Source: an uncultured Alphaproteobacteria bacterium (lineage in GTDB: Bacteria; Pseudomonadota; Alphaproteobacteria; Bin95). Taken from it: DNA of 48,096 nt. The translations under genes and the position numbers were made by a program. The stretch spans positions 1 through 48,096 of the forward strand of contig CALAHN010000074.1 of the NCBI GenBank assembly GCA_937891825.1. The letters run 5' to 3'. Positions 8,837 to 17,940 of the stretch are shown here, piece after piece. The notes under the pieces are model-generated. The model saw only the letters and a program-made list of their open reading frames with translations. It was not told where the DNA came from and did no database searches. Positions within the stretch are counted from its first letter, which is position 1. The number at the start of each line of letters is the position of its first letter.

Positions 8837-9744
8837 GCTGGTTCGCGAAGCTCAAGCAAGGCTTGGCCCGCACCTCCGACCGGCTGACGAGCGGGGTCGC
8901 CAGCGTCTTCACCGGCCGGCGCCTGGACGCCGCGGCGCTCGAAGAGCTGGAAGACCTCTTGATCATGGCCGACCTCGGCCCGGCGGCGGCGGCGGAGGTT
9001 GCCCAGAACCTGCGGCGCACGAAATTCGGCAAGGACGTGACCGAACTCGAGATCCGCGAGGCGCTCGCCGCCGATATCGCGAAGATGCTGGCGCCCGTCG
9101 CCGTGCCCCTCGATATCGCGGCCGCGCGCCGGCCGTTCGTCGTTCTGGTGATCGGCGTCAACGGCACGGGCAAGACAACGACCATCGGCAAGCTGGCGAA
9201 CGCCTACAAGCGGGCGGGCAAGTCCGTGATGATCGCGGCCGGCGATACCTTCCGCGCCGCCGCCGTGGAGCAGCTTCAGATCTGGGGCCAGCGGGCGGGC
9301 GTCCCCGTCATTGCGAAGGCTACGGGCGCCGACGCCGCCGGACTGGCGTTCGAAGCATTGGAGCAGGCGCAACAGGCGAATGCCGACATCCTGCTCATCG
9401 ACACGGCCGGGCGGCTCCACAACAAGTCCAACCTGATGGACGAATTGAAGAAGATCATTCGCGTCATCAAGAAGCTCGACCCATCGGCGCCCCATGAAAC
9501 CCTGCTGATCCTGGACGCGACGACCGGGCAGAACGCCCATGCCCAGGTCAAGACCTTCAGCGAGATGGCGGATGTGACCGGGCTGGCGCTCACCAAGCTG
9601 GACGGCACGGCGAAAGGCGGCGTCATCGTGGCGCTGGCGAAGGCCTACGATCTGCCAGTGCGTCTGGTGGGCGTCGGCGAAGGCCAGGACGACCTGCAGC
9701 CCTTCGAGCCGGAAGCCTTCGCCCGGAGCTTGCTCGGGCTATAG
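8833..9744 (+). CDS. ftsY: Signal recognition particle receptor FtsY
   Basis: The 303-residue SRP GTPase receives ribosome-nascent chain complexes at the membrane. The N domain (about 1-85) has LEELEDLLIMADLG. The G domain has the P-loop GVNGTGKTTTIGKLA, the insertion-box region GDTFRAAAVEQL, DTAGRLHNK, and TKLDGTAKGG. The acidic A domain of enterobacterial FtsY is missing, as is usual in alphaproteobacteria, and the N-terminus MSWFAKLKQGL is a likely amphipathic membrane anchor. It overlaps mtaB by 4 bases. Confidence 0.96.
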   Translation: MSWFAKLKQGLARTSDRLTSGVASVFTGRRLDAAALEELEDLLIMADLGPAAAAEVAQNLRRTKFGKDVTELEIREALAADIAKMLAPVAVPLDIAAARRPFVVLVIGVNGTGKTTTIGKLANAYKRAGKSVMIAAGDTFRAAAVEQLQIWGQRAGVPVIAKATGADAAGLAFEALEQAQQANADILLIDTAGRLHNKSNLMDELKKIIRVIKKLDPSAPHETLLILDATTGQNAHAQVKTFSEMADVTGLALTKLDGTAKGGVIVALAKAYDLPVRLVGVGEGQDDLQPFEPEAFARSLLGL

Positions 9745-9829
9745 ATTCTCCCGGCTGACGGCATACAATCCTCTACCATGGCCGTTTGGACGCGGCGGAT
9801 CGGTCCGCCTGCTTGGGGGAGAGCGCGCA

Positions 9830-10033
9830 ATGTCGAAACCTGGGGATTGGGTCGCCGCCGTCGCGGACGCGCGCGGCCTGAAAATGACCGAAGCGCGCGC
9901 CGCGGAAGTCGGCGAGGAAGCGCAGCGGATCGGCGCCGGCGTCGCGACCGTGGCGGCCGCGCATTTCGGCTTCTATGACGAACCCATTCAGTTTCTGGCG
10001 GCCCTCGACCAGCTCGCGGAGGATGACGCCTGA
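9830..10033 (+). CDS. AtzG-like small amidase subunit (DUF4089/GatC-like)
   Basis: The 67-residue all-helical protein resembles AtzG, a GatC-like partner that wraps around the amidase AtzE in the cyanuric acid pathway. Supporting features are its size, the helix-turn-helix layout with FYDEPIQFLAALDQLAE near the C-terminus, and its place directly before an amidase gene with a 1-base TGATG overlap. It probably stabilises that amidase. The substrate need not be 1-carboxybiuret, because AtzG-type proteins occur beside diverse amidases. A TACAAT hexamer at 9764-9769 could be its -10, but no good -35 is visible. Confidence 0.8.
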   Translation: MSKPGDWVAAVADARGLKMTEARAAEVGEEAQRIGAGVATVAAAHFGFYDEPIQFLAALDQLAEDDA

Positions 10034-11445
10034 TGCGCCCGAACCGCCTGCAGTCCTTGACCGAGTTGATGGCCGACCTGGAAGCCGGCCGCATCTCGTC
10101 CGTTGAAGCGACTGAAGCTTGCCTGCGAACGACCGAAGCCTGGCAGCCCAGGATCAACGCGTTCATCCGGATCGACGGAGACAAGGCGCTCGCAGCCGCC
10201 AAGGCGGCCGACGCCGCCCGCAAGGCCGGCGATCGCCGGCCGCTGCTCGGCGCGCCGCTGGCGCACAAGGACATGTTCCTGAGGAAGGGCGAACGCTCCT
10301 CCGGCGGGTCCGCCATCCTGGGCGACCAGATCGGCGACGATGACGCAACCGTCGTCGCCCGCCTCGCCGCCGCCGGCGCGCTGGAGACCGGACGCCTCAA
10401 CATGTCGGAATTCGCCGCCGGGCCGACCGGCCACAACGCCCATTTCGGCCACGCCCGCAATCCCTGGAACCCCGAGCACATCACCGGCGGCTCCTCCTCG
10501 GGCTCCGGCGCCGCGACGGCGGCGGGGTGCGTCTATGCCGCGCTTGGATCGGACACCGGCGGCTCGATCCGGCTGCCGGCGATCATGTGCGGCCTCTACG
10601 GCCTGAAGCCGACCTATGGCCGCGTCAGCCGCTTTGGGGCCATGCCCCGCGCGTGGTCCTTGGATACGGTCGGCCCCCTCGCCCGCTCAGCGGCGGACGC
10701 GGCGCTGATCCTGGCGACGATCGCCGGCCATGACCCGAAAGACCCGACGACCTCCAGACGCCCGGTCGCGGACTGGCGCCGGCTGATCGACCGGCCGGTC
10801 AAGGGCCTGCGGCTCGGGCGCGCCAAGGGCCTGCCCTTCGGCCCGGTCGATCCCGAAACCGCCCAAAGCCACGAGCGGGCGCTCAAGGCGTTCGCCGCGA
10901 TGGGCGCGGAGATCGTCGAGGTCAAACTCCCGGATTGCCAGCCACTCTACAGCGCCGCCGACGCCATCTCCAAAAGCGAAGCCGCCACCCTGCATGCCCG
11001 CTGGATGCGCGCCCGGCCCGTCGATTATTCCGTCCATGTCTACAGCCGGACCGAAGCTGGGTTCGCGATCCCCGCGACGGTCTATCTGGAAGCCCAGGCG
11101 GCGCGGGCGAACGTGCTGCGGGCGTTCTGCGACCGGGCACTCGCGGGCGCCGACGCCGTGCTGCTGCCGTCGATCATGACGCCGGTCCCCAGCATTGCCG
11201 AAACCGATGAAGGCGAGCCTGGCGCGATCCAGGGCATGGTCGCGGGGATTACCCGCGCGACCCGTCCGTTCAACTATCTGGGTCTGCCGGGACTCGCCAT
11301 GCCGCTTGGACTGTCGAGCCTCGGCCTGCCGCTATCCTGCCAGTTGATCGCCCGCCCGTTCGCGGAGCGGACGCTGCTTTCCCTCGGCCATGCTTACGGC
11401 CAGGCGACGGGCGAGGATGGCGCAGCGCCGCCGCAGCCTGTATAA
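10033..11445 (+). CDS. Amidase-signature hydrolase (AtzE-like, paired with AtzG-like subunit)
   Basis: This 470-residue amidase-signature enzyme has the complete Ser-cisSer-Lys triad: K79 (LAHKDMF), S154 (TGGSSSGSG) and S178 (GSDTGGSIRLPA). It hydrolyses an amide or carboxyamide in the cytosol. Length and the preceding AtzG-like gene place it in the AtzE/GatA-like branch. No cyanuric-acid genes (atzD, atzF) are nearby and there is no gatB, so it is neither a clear triazine gene nor glutamyl-tRNA amidotransferase. Substrate unknown. Confidence 0.87.
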   Translation: MRPNRLQSLTELMADLEAGRISSVEATEACLRTTEAWQPRINAFIRIDGDKALAAAKAADAARKAGDRRPLLGAPLAHKDMFLRKGERSSGGSAILGDQIGDDDATVVARLAAAGALETGRLNMSEFAAGPTGHNAHFGHARNPWNPEHITGGSSSGSGAATAAGCVYAALGSDTGGSIRLPAIMCGLYGLKPTYGRVSRFGAMPRAWSLDTVGPLARSAADAALILATIAGHDPKDPTTSRRPVADWRRLIDRPVKGLRLGRAKGLPFGPVDPETAQSHERALKAFAAMGAEIVEVKLPDCQPLYSAADAISKSEAATLHARWMRARPVDYSVHVYSRTEAGFAIPATVYLEAQAARANVLRAFCDRALAGADAVLLPSIMTPVPSIAETDEGEPGAIQGMVAGITRATRPFNYLGLPGLAMPLGLSSLGLPLSCQLIARPFAERTLLSLGHAYGQATGEDGAAPPQPV

Positions 11446-11466
11446 GCTCCAGCCTGAGCCTGAGGC

Positions 11467-13080
11467 CTACGCCGCCTTGCGAATGGCGGCGGCCTTGACG
11501 GTATCCGTTACCGAGCCTTCGAACTTCTTAAAGTTCTCCTCGAAACGGCCAGCGAGATTGCGAGCAGTTTCGTCGTAGGATTTGGCGTCGCTCCATGCGC
11601 CGCGCGGGTTCAGGGCTTCCGTCGGAACGTTCGGGCACGCCTCTGGCACCAGCAGGCCGAAGTTCGGATCGGCTCTGAGCGGCGCCGAATCGAGGTCGCC
11701 GTCCAGCGCCGCTTTCAGCATGGCGCGGGTGTGGCCGATCGACATGCGATGGCCGACGCCATATGCGCCGCCGGTCCAGCCAGTGTTGACCAGCCAGCAA
11801 TTGGCGCCGGTCGCTGCGATGCGCTCGCCCAGGAGTTTGGCGTATTCGGTCGGACGGCGGGTCATGAAAGGCGCGCCGAAGCAGGTGGAGAACGTCGCCT
11901 GCGGCTCTGCGCCAAGGCCCTTCTCGGTCCCGGCGACTCGCGCGGTATAACCTGACAGGAAGTGATACATCGCCTGCTCGGCCGACAGCTTCGCGATCGG
12001 CGGCATCACGCCGAACGCATCCGCCGTCAACATGACGACATTGGTCGGGTGGGGGCCTTTGCCCGTCTCGCTGGCGTTCGGAATGAAGTCCAGCGGATAG
12101 CAGGAGCGGGTATTCTCGGTCAGGCTGCGGTCGTCAAGCTGCAACGCGCGCGTGACCGGGTCCATCACCACGTTCTCAAGCACCGTGCCGAAGCGGTGGG
12201 ATGCGGCGTAGATTTCCGGCTCGGCTTTTGCGGACAGGTCGATCACCTTCGCGTAGCAGCCGCCTTCGAAGTTAAACAGGCCGTCATCGCTCCAGCCATG
12301 CTCGTCGTCGCCGATCAGGGTGCGGCTGGGGTCGGCCGACAGCGTCGTCTTGCCCGTGCCGGACAGGCCGAAAAAGATGGCCGAATCGCCAAGCGGCCCG
12401 ATGTTCGCCGAACAATGCATCGGCATCACGCCGCGCGCCGGCAAGAGGTGGTTCATCAGGGAAAAGACGGACTTCTTGATTTCGCCCGCATAAGATGTCC
12501 CGGCGATGATGATGACCTTGCGGGTCAGATTGGCCGCGATCACCGTTTCGCTGCGGCAGCCGTCGACCGCCGGATCGGCGCGGAAGCCGGGCGCCTGGAT
12601 CACGGTGTAATCCGGCTCGAAGCCGGAAAGCTCATCCCGGGGCGGGCGAATGAACATGTTCCGGGCGAAGAGGTTATGCCACGCCTGCTCCGTCACGACG
12701 CGGACGGACAGGCGGTACTCCTTGTCGGCGCCTGCATAGAGATCCTGCACGTAGACATGCCGGTTCTGAAGATAGGCCTGGACGCGGCGGAACAGCCGGT
12801 CGAACGCAGCTTCATCCATCGGCTGGTTGACGGGACCCCAGTCCACGTCGCTTTCGCTCATGCTGTCGCGGACGATGAACTTGTCCTTCGGCGAGCGGCC
12901 CGTGTGCTGGCCGGTCTCGCAGAGTAGCGCGCCGCCTGCGGCGACGACGCCTTCCCGCGCCTGCACCGCGCGCTCATAGAGCGCTTCGGCGCCAAAATTC
13001 CACGATGCGGAGGCCGTGTGGCCCAAGCCAATGGTGTCCAAACGTTTGTCCACGCCCACTTCAAGGATCCCCGATGTCAT
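11467..13080 (-). CDS. pckA: Phosphoenolpyruvate carboxykinase (ATP)
   Basis: The 537-residue enzyme converts oxaloacetate and ATP to PEP and CO2, the first step of gluconeogenesis. It has the R-S-P-K-D-K-F substrate segment, the kinase P-loop GLSGTGKTT at residues 238-246, and the metal-binding LIGDDEHGW segment. [12 protein letters not shown] and the [10 protein letters not shown] region are also typical. Length matches the ATP-type family. It converges with the AtzG/amidase pair with only 21 bases between. A possible promoter and upstream repeats are listed separately. The chvG/chvI genes found next to pckA in Rhizobiales are not here. Confidence 0.97.
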   Translation of the reverse strand: MTSGILEVGVDKRLDTIGLGHTASASWNFGAEALYERAVQAREGVVAAGGALLCETGQHTGRSPKDKFIVRDSMSESDVDWGPVNQPMDEAAFDRLFRRVQAYLQNRHVYVQDLYAGADKEYRLSVRVVTEQAWHNLFARNMFIRPPRDELSGFEPDYTVIQAPGFRADPAVDGCRSETVIAANLTRKVIIIAGTSYAGEIKKSVFSLMNHLLPARGVMPMHCSANIGPLGDSAIFFGLSGTGKTTLSADPSRTLIGDDEHGWSDDGLFNFEGGCYAKVIDLSAKAEPEIYAASHRFGTVLENVVMDPVTRALQLDDRSLTENTRSCYPLDFIPNASETGKGPHPTNVVMLTADAFGVMPPIAKLSAEQAMYHFLSGYTARVAGTEKGLGAEPQATFSTCFGAPFMTRRPTEYAKLLGERIAATGANCWLVNTGWTGGAYGVGHRMSIGHTRAMLKAALDGDLDSAPLRADPNFGLLVPEACPNVPTEALNPRGAWSDAKSYDETARNLAGRFEENFKKFEGSVTDTVKAAAIRKAA

Positions 13081-13124
13081 TGATGCGATTATTTGGGTTG
13101 CTTACAGCCAGCCAACCGGACCGC

Positions 13125-13154
13125 ACCATAGGCGCCCCGGCCGGACCGTTGCAA
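13125..13154 (-). promoter_or_regulatory. Possible sigma-70 promoter of pckA
   Basis: On the minus strand TTGCAA (13154-13149) and TATGGT (13130-13125) are separated by 18 bases and lie 45 bases upstream of the pckA ATG. The hexamers match the consensus at four positions each, which is typical of a regulated promoter. Assignment rests on motif and position only. Confidence 0.4.
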
Positions 13155-13186
13155 TCGCTCCATGCAGCTTAGTGCGGATTTGCTCC

Positions 13187-13218
13187 ACAATTGCGGCCGT
13201 ATGTCACGCAATTGTCAC
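13187..13218. promoter_or_regulatory. Overlapping inverted and direct repeats upstream of pckA (operator candidate)
   Basis: ACAATTGCG (13187-13195) and CGCAATTGT (13207-13215) are a perfect 9-bp inverted repeat with centres 20 bp apart. TGTCAC occurs twice as a direct repeat with an 11-bp period (13202-13207, 13213-13218). TGTCA-N6-TGTCA is the spacing of a PhoB box. The block lies about 70-100 bases above the predicted pckA start and overlaps the stop of the next gene upstream. The bound regulator is not identifiable from sequence. Confidence 0.45.
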
Positions 13219-13688
13219 AGCGGGAAGGCCAGCTTCGCCGGGTCCAGAACCACCGCGCGCCCGAACCCGGCCACCAGATGCGCGGCTGACGGCTTCAAGC
13301 GGTACAGGCGCATGTCCCCAAAGTCGATATAGAGCGCCGCTTCCGGCCGGCGCGCCAGATAGGCGACACGGTCGCGGTCCGCATCGGAAAGCGTGGCGCG
13401 GCCGGAGACCGCGAGGCGCGCAGTCTTAAGCGGCTGGTCGGGGTCGATGCTCGCTGCGAACAGCAAGCTCGCGCCGCCATTGGCGCGGAGCGCCCGCCCG
13501 TGGGCGGCGAGATCGGACGCGAGGATGAGGAATGCGCCGTCAGCCGCCGCCGCCGGCGCGGTCAGGGCCGTATAGGGCAGCCCATCCGCGCCAATAACGC
13601 CGAGCACGGCCGCTGGCGACGACTGGATCAGGCTACGGGCGAGCGCCGCATCGGCCGCGTTGGCGTCGGGCCTGACGGGCTCGCCCAT
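13215..13688 (-). CDS. HugZ-like pyridoxamine 5'-phosphate oxidase-family protein
   Basis: The 157-residue protein has the split-barrel flavin-binding fold of the PNPOx/HugZ group. Supporting segments are AVLGVIGADGLPYTALT (first strands), an FLILASDLAAHGRALRANGGASLLFA cofactor region, the RLAVSGRATL strand, and the ending M-R-L-Y-R-L-K-P-S-x-A-H-L-V-x-G-F-G-R-A. Members bind FMN or haem, and the family alone does not settle activity. It begins 6 bases after the TPP-domain gene and is probably cotranscribed with it. HugZ itself degrades haem and is longer, so that function is not claimed. Confidence 0.78.
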   Translation of the reverse strand: MGEPVRPDANAADAALARSLIQSSPAAVLGVIGADGLPYTALTAPAAAADGAFLILASDLAAHGRALRANGGASLLFAASIDPDQPLKTARLAVSGRATLSDADRDRVAYLARRPEAALYIDFGDMRLYRLKPSAAHLVAGFGRAVVLDPAKLAFPL

Positions 13689-13694
13689 GACCGA

Positions 13695-14210
13695 TCAGAA
13701 CGACTTGGCGCCAAGCAGCTTCTGGGTGAGCAGCACGGCGACGCATTGGTGGGACTTATAGGCCATTGTCATCGCCGCCTTGATCGTCGGCATGACCTCG
13801 GCTTCCGTGTCGATCTTCAGAACGACAAAATCGCAGGCCTTCATCACGCCTTCGATCGATGCGCCCATGGGCATCTGCCAGGGATTGCCTTCGCCAAAAT
13901 CGCCGCGCATCGACAGGATGGTGACAAACGGGAACCGGCCGAGACGCAGCAGCGAGAACATGTTCACGCAATTGCCGGCGCCGCTGGATTGCATCAGCAG
14001 CACATGCTTCTGCCCGCCGAGCCAGGCGCCGGCGGCCATGGCGACGCCTTCTTCCTCGGTCGTCAGCGCGATGGAATGCATATCCGGATCGGCGAGCGAT
14101 TTGTCGATCAGAACCCTGTGGCCGGCGTCCGGCACATAGGAAATCTGCTTGACGCCCTCGCTTTTCAGATAGTCGTAAACGCCATGGGCCCAAGGCTGAT
14201 CAGCCGCCAT
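13695..14210 (-). CDS. Orphan TPP-binding domain protein, sulfopyruvate/phosphonopyruvate decarboxylase alpha-like
   Basis: The 171-residue protein is a single thiamine-diphosphate-enzyme PYR domain. It has SYVPDAGHRVLID, the catalytic-glutamate region TTEEEGVAMAAGAWLGG (E52-E54), LLMQSSGAGNCVNMFSLL, and the MRGDFGEGNPWQMPMG loop. This is the layout of ComD, the alpha subunit of sulfopyruvate decarboxylase, or the N-terminal half of phosphonopyruvate decarboxylase. The PP-domain partner (ComE, with the GDG-N motif) is not encoded in this window, so it either pairs with a distant subunit or acts differently. It lies 109 bases after the TRAP transporter on the same strand. Confidence 0.75.
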   Translation of the reverse strand: MAADQPWAHGVYDYLKSEGVKQISYVPDAGHRVLIDKSLADPDMHSIALTTEEEGVAMAAGAWLGGQKHVLLMQSSGAGNCVNMFSLLRLGRFPFVTILSMRGDFGEGNPWQMPMGASIEGVMKACDFVVLKIDTEAEVMPTIKAAMTMAYKSHQCVAVLLTQKLLGAKSF

Positions 14211-14319
14211 CTAACTCATTCTCCTGATCTCGAAACGGGGTATGCGGGCGATGATAGCGCGGCCGCCCGCCGCCTGCCAGACGGGCGCAAGCATGCGCCC
14301 GCCCGCAAGCGCCGATCCG

Positions 14320-15837
14320 TCAATTGAAGTGCGATTGGATCATCAAATTCGGCAGCCAAAGCGCCAGGATCGGGAAGAACAGCATCAGGATCAGGACGAT
14401 GCCGTCGGTTATCAAGAACGGAATCGCCCCTTTCATGACCTGGACGACAGGCACCCCTGTCGTTCCGCTGACCGCGAAGAGATTCAGCCCGACCGGCGGA
14501 ATGACGCCGCCCATCTCGATCGCGATGGCGGCCAGAATGCCCAGGTGAATGGGATCGACGCCAAGCGTCAGCGACACCGGGAAGAAGATCGGCACCGTCA
14601 GCACGAGGATCGCGACGCCCGTCAGCCACATCGACAGGAACAGCATGACGACCAGGAGAACCGCCAGGAACTCCATTTGCGTGAAGCCCTGTTCGGATGT
14701 CCAGGCGGCGATATCCTGGGGCCAGCCCTTGTTGGCCAGCAGGAACTGAAAGACGCCGACGCAGCCCAGGAGGAAGTAGACGATCGCCGTCAGATTGATC
14801 GTGCGCTGGGTCGTCGGCAACAGTTCCTTCAGGAAGCTGTTGTTGCGTTCGACGACCGCCATGCCAAGCTCGAAGACGGCGAGCGCGAGCGCGCCATAGA
14901 GGATGTAGGGCAGGAGAATATAAGCGGCCACGACGAAGAGAACGCTCCCGGACTTCTCCTCGCCGGAGAAGCGATCCCAGAACGGCGTATCGACCCAGCC
15001 AAACGCGGACATCATCACCAACAGCACTGCGCCGCCGCCGAAGACCAGGATGGCGCGGGTTCTTCCGGGGCGCTCGACGCCGGAAACGATGCCATAGAGG
15101 ATCGCGTACCCTGCCGCCGCGGCGCCGGCTTCGGTCGGCGTAAAGACGCCGCCATAGAGGCCGCCGAGAACGCAGATCGGCATCGCCAATGCTGGCCAAG
15201 CCTGCAATGTCGATGTGCCGATGGCGCGGAAGGAAAACGTGCCCGACGGCAATTTGAAGAACAGCGAAATGCCGACGATGATGATGGCGTCCGAGATCGC
15301 GAGCATGATGCCCGGCGTAAACCCGGCGAAGAACAGCGCGACGATCGATTCTTCCGTAATGATGCCATACAGAATCAGGGTGATGCTCGGCGGAATCAGA
15401 ATGGCGATGCCGCCGCCGCAGGCGATGATGCCGGCCGACATCCAGACCGGATAGCCCCGCCGGATCATTTCCGGATAGGCGATGATGCCCATCGCCGCCG
15501 CCATGGCGGTCGACGAGCCGGAAATCGCCCCGAACAACACGGCCGCCAGCAGCGTCGCATATGCAAACCCGCCCGGCACCCAGCCGATCAGCGCGTCGGC
15601 GAAGCCGAACAGCCGCGTGATCAGGCCGGTCTTCTCCATCAGGAAGCCTGCATAGATGAAGAATGGGATCGCCATCAGCGTATAGCTGTTCAGAAACTGG
15701 AAGAACGCGCGGAACAGCGCGTTCGGCGACAGCATGGGATCGGTGACGACCACCAGAATGGTCGCGCCCGCGAGCGCGATGCCGATCGGCGCCGCCGCCA
15801 GCATCAATCCGATCATTGATCCGCCAAGTGCCCACAT
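14320..15837 (-). CDS. dctM: TRAP transporter large permease (DctM family)
   Basis: The 505-residue integral membrane protein has about a dozen or more hydrophobic helices. DctM signatures include the early AIPFFIYAGFLMEKTGL, the GAISGSSTAMAAAMGIIAYPEM loop, and IEMGGVIPPVGLNLFAVSG near the C-terminus. It is longer than the usual 425-430 residues because of an insertion with extra helices (about 265-370). It forms the sodium-coupled translocation unit with DctQ. It starts 44 bases after dctQ. Confidence 0.93.
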   Translation of the reverse strand: MWALGGSMIGLMLAAAPIGIALAGATILVVVTDPMLSPNALFRAFFQFLNSYTLMAIPFFIYAGFLMEKTGLITRLFGFADALIGWVPGGFAYATLLAAVLFGAISGSSTAMAAAMGIIAYPEMIRRGYPVWMSAGIIACGGGIAILIPPSITLILYGIITEESIVALFFAGFTPGIMLAISDAIIIVGISLFFKLPSGTFSFRAIGTSTLQAWPALAMPICVLGGLYGGVFTPTEAGAAAAGYAILYGIVSGVERPGRTRAILVFGGGAVLLVMMSAFGWVDTPFWDRFSGEEKSGSVLFVVAAYILLPYILYGALALAVFELGMAVVERNNSFLKELLPTTQRTINLTAIVYFLLGCVGVFQFLLANKGWPQDIAAWTSEQGFTQMEFLAVLLVVMLFLSMWLTGVAILVLTVPIFFPVSLTLGVDPIHLGILAAIAIEMGGVIPPVGLNLFAVSGTTGVPVVQVMKGAIPFLITDGIVLILMLFFPILALWLPNLMIQSHFN

Positions 15838-15881
15838 AGCCCTAAGTCCTTAATAGCGTCGCCGCGGCCTGCCGCAGCGGA

Positions 15882-16439
15882 TCAAATGTCGGTGTGGATT
15901 TCGGCCGGCGCCCACGTGAAGACCTTCTTGCCCATGAGCGCGCGGACGTCCTGATACAGGTGGAACACCGTGACGAGCGCCATCAGCACGAACGCGCCCA
16001 GCAGGCAGGCCTGGAACGGCCACAACAGCAGGAACATGCTTTGCGACGTCCGTCCCGTCAGCATGGTCCGCTCGACCGTCGGGATCCCCCAATAGGCGAA
16101 ATAGGTGAAGAAGAAGAGCGAGAACGCGGAAACGCACATGCGCAGGAAGATGACCGGCTTCTCGTAGCCGCGGCCATAGAGCAGGTCGGTGAAGGCGCTC
16201 ATCACGAGATGGGCGCGCTTGGCCTGGGTGACGGCGAAGTAGACGAACACGGACCCGATGATCATGTAGATCACGAAATCCTGCCCCCACTCGTAGACGA
16301 CGCCGAACTTGTAGCGGCGGACCACCTCGAAGATGGCGAACAGCGTGCCGAACAACAGGCCGATCGAAGCCAGGTTTCCGAAGATATCGTCCAGAATGTA
16401 CCGGATAATCCGGTAAATGCGATCCAGTGCAGCGTCCAT
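15882..16439 (-). CDS. dctQ: TRAP transporter small permease (DctQ family)
   Basis: The 185-residue protein has four predicted membrane helices (around residues 20-40, 55-78, 97-120 and 137-162). It carries the DctQ-type E-V-V-R-R-Y loop after helix 1 and the W-G-Q-D-F-x-I-Y motif before helix 2, followed by the A-x-R-A-H-L-V-M pattern. It serves as the scaffold for the DctM transport domain. It lies between dctP and dctM. Confidence 0.92.
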   Translation of the reverse strand: MDAALDRIYRIIRYILDDIFGNLASIGLLFGTLFAIFEVVRRYKFGVVYEWGQDFVIYMIIGSVFVYFAVTQAKRAHLVMSAFTDLLYGRGYEKPVIFLRMCVSAFSLFFFTYFAYWGIPTVERTMLTGRTSQSMFLLLWPFQACLLGAFVLMALVTVFHLYQDVRALMGKKVFTWAPAEIHTDI

Positions 16440-16592
16440 GGAAATGCGTCCTAACGGATGCCTGCGCGCCCAATCTGCGAGACTGAAGCGTCGTGCGGGC
16501 GACTACGGTCCGACACAGCCGGGCAGCGCCATGCAGCAGCGATGGCGGCGGCAAGCCGGCGATGCAAGGGGAGCCAGCAGAAGCATCAGAGG

Positions 16593-16618
16593 CGGGGCGC
16601 CGCGAACCGGGCGCCCCG
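16593..16618 (-). terminator. Hairpin in the dctP-dctQ intergenic region
   Basis: CGGGGCGCC (16593-16601) and GGCGCCCCG (16610-16618) form a perfect 9-bp GC-rich stem with an 8-base loop, 22 bases after the dctP stop. There is no T-run, so it is more likely a partial terminator or an mRNA-stabilising structure. Such hairpins can give the periplasmic binding protein higher expression than the permeases. The 200-base gap between dctP and dctQ holds nothing else I can identify. Confidence 0.5.
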
Positions 16619-16640
16619 TCTCCAATTGTCGACTGTCAGC

Positions 16641-17768
16641 TTACTTCTTGGTGTACTTCGAGAAGTACTCCGCGAGCGCCGCGCAATCGGTCTTCTCAAG
16701 CTCGCTCGAGCCGACCGGATGAGCTTCAACGGCGGCGTCGGCTTCGGCGGCGAACTTGTCGACCCACATGGCGGCGTCGGCCGGCGAATTGGCCTTGATC
16801 CACTTGCCAGTGGCGCCCGCTGACGCGACCTTCACCGCGTTCGCTTCTTCCTTGGACATGACATAGATGCCCGGCTTCGACGGATCCGTCGTGCCATACT
16901 TGTCGACCAAGCGCTTGTCGTTGCACCAGTTGATCTTCTTCTGGAATGGCATCACGTCATTGACCATCAGGTCGGTCACCAGCTTGCGCTGATCTTCTTC
17001 CAGGCTGTTGAGCCACTGGTTCGACGCGCCGACCCAGTAATAGTCGCCGACGATGCCATTCAAGCCGGCGATCGTGAAGAACGGCGCCTGCTCCTTGGTC
17101 GAGTTGAAGCCGCCGAGCGAGGTCAGCAAGCCGTCGATAACGCCGGTCTGCAGGGCCGGCGGAACATCGCCGAAGGCCATGGTCGTCGGGTTGGCGCCGA
17201 GCGATGCCAGCAGCGCGTTTTCAGCCGGGCCCATCGACCGGATCTTCTTGCCCGCAAAGTCTTCCGGCTTCAGCAGGCGCGAGCCTGAGCCAGCGCCCAT
17301 GTACATCGAGAGATGGCCAGCGGCGAAAACATGCACGTCATGCACATCGTTCAGGCGCTTCACCAGGAACTTGTAGGTTTCGGTGGTTTCGAGAGCATTG
17401 ATCGCGCCCGGCGTGGTCAGCAATTGCGGGCCGACGATCGCGTTCATGTAGGGGTCGACCGCGGCGGTCTTGCCGAACTGGCCCCAGGTCATCTCGAGGT
17501 TGCCCTCGGTCATGGCCTCGACGGCTTCCGGAATGCGATAGAGCGCGCCCGCGAAGTACAGGCGGACGTCGCTGCCGGGAACGGCGGCTTCAAGCTTTTC
17601 CTTGAAATAGGTCATGGCGATGCCGGCCGGATGGGGCGGGCCCGTCAGGTCGGCGGCGATGCGGATGATCATCGGCTTCACTTCGGCCTGAGCCCCAAAG
17701 CTGAAAGCCGAAAGCGCCGCGGCCGCGACGGCCCCGAGCAGCGCTTTCTTCCCGAATGAGAAGGTCAT
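16641..17768 (-). CDS. dctP: TRAP transporter periplasmic solute-binding protein (DctP family)
   Basis: The 375-residue protein has a Sec signal (about 1-29, ending SFGAQA) and a DctP fold. It contains HPAGIAMTYFKEKLE, the GKKIRSMGPAENALLASLGANPTTM segment that includes the substrate-contacting arginine region, and PPALQTGVIDGLLTS. It captures an organic acid in the periplasm. The start at 17768 is supported by GGGAGA about 8 bases upstream and by the signal peptide; a longer in-frame start would spoil the signal. Substrate is not deducible from the sequence. It heads the TRAP operon. Confidence 0.93.
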   Translation of the reverse strand: MTFSFGKKALLGAVAAAALSAFSFGAQAEVKPMIIRIAADLTGPPHPAGIAMTYFKEKLEAAVPGSDVRLYFAGALYRIPEAVEAMTEGNLEMTWGQFGKTAAVDPYMNAIVGPQLLTTPGAINALETTETYKFLVKRLNDVHDVHVFAAGHLSMYMGAGSGSRLLKPEDFAGKKIRSMGPAENALLASLGANPTTMAFGDVPPALQTGVIDGLLTSLGGFNSTKEQAPFFTIAGLNGIVGDYYWVGASNQWLNSLEEDQRKLVTDLMVNDVMPFQKKINWCNDKRLVDKYGTTDPSKPGIYVMSKEEANAVKVASAGATGKWIKANSPADAAMWVDKFAAEADAAVEAHPVGSSELEKTDCAALAEYFSKYTKK

Positions 17769-17888
17769 GGTTGGTATCTCCCTGGTTTCTTCGTCTTGGC
17801 GCATAATCCGGCGCGCGATGCCGGGACGCACTAAGACAAAGGTTAATCATGAAATAGGCGGTTGCGCGAGTCTTTTTCCCTGCTGCGA

Positions 17889-17903
17889 CGCAACATAATT
17901 GCG
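17889..17903. promoter_or_regulatory. Inverted repeat upstream of dctP (operator candidate)
   Basis: CGCAA-CATAA-TTGCG is a perfect 5-bp inverted repeat with a 5-base spacer. It lies about 120 bases upstream of the dctP start, in the 172-base gap after the dehydrogenase gene. Size and symmetry suit a GntR- or LysR-type site, but no regulator gene is adjacent and short repeats like this occur by chance. Confidence 0.3.
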
Positions 17904-17940
17904 GCCTTGCGGGAGATCGGCGCGCGTTCGCCAGCGCCGT

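Noticed and set aside
10033-11445. GatA of an aminoacyl-tRNA amidotransferase
   Set aside because: The preceding small protein is AtzG-like rather than true GatC and there is no gatB in the window.
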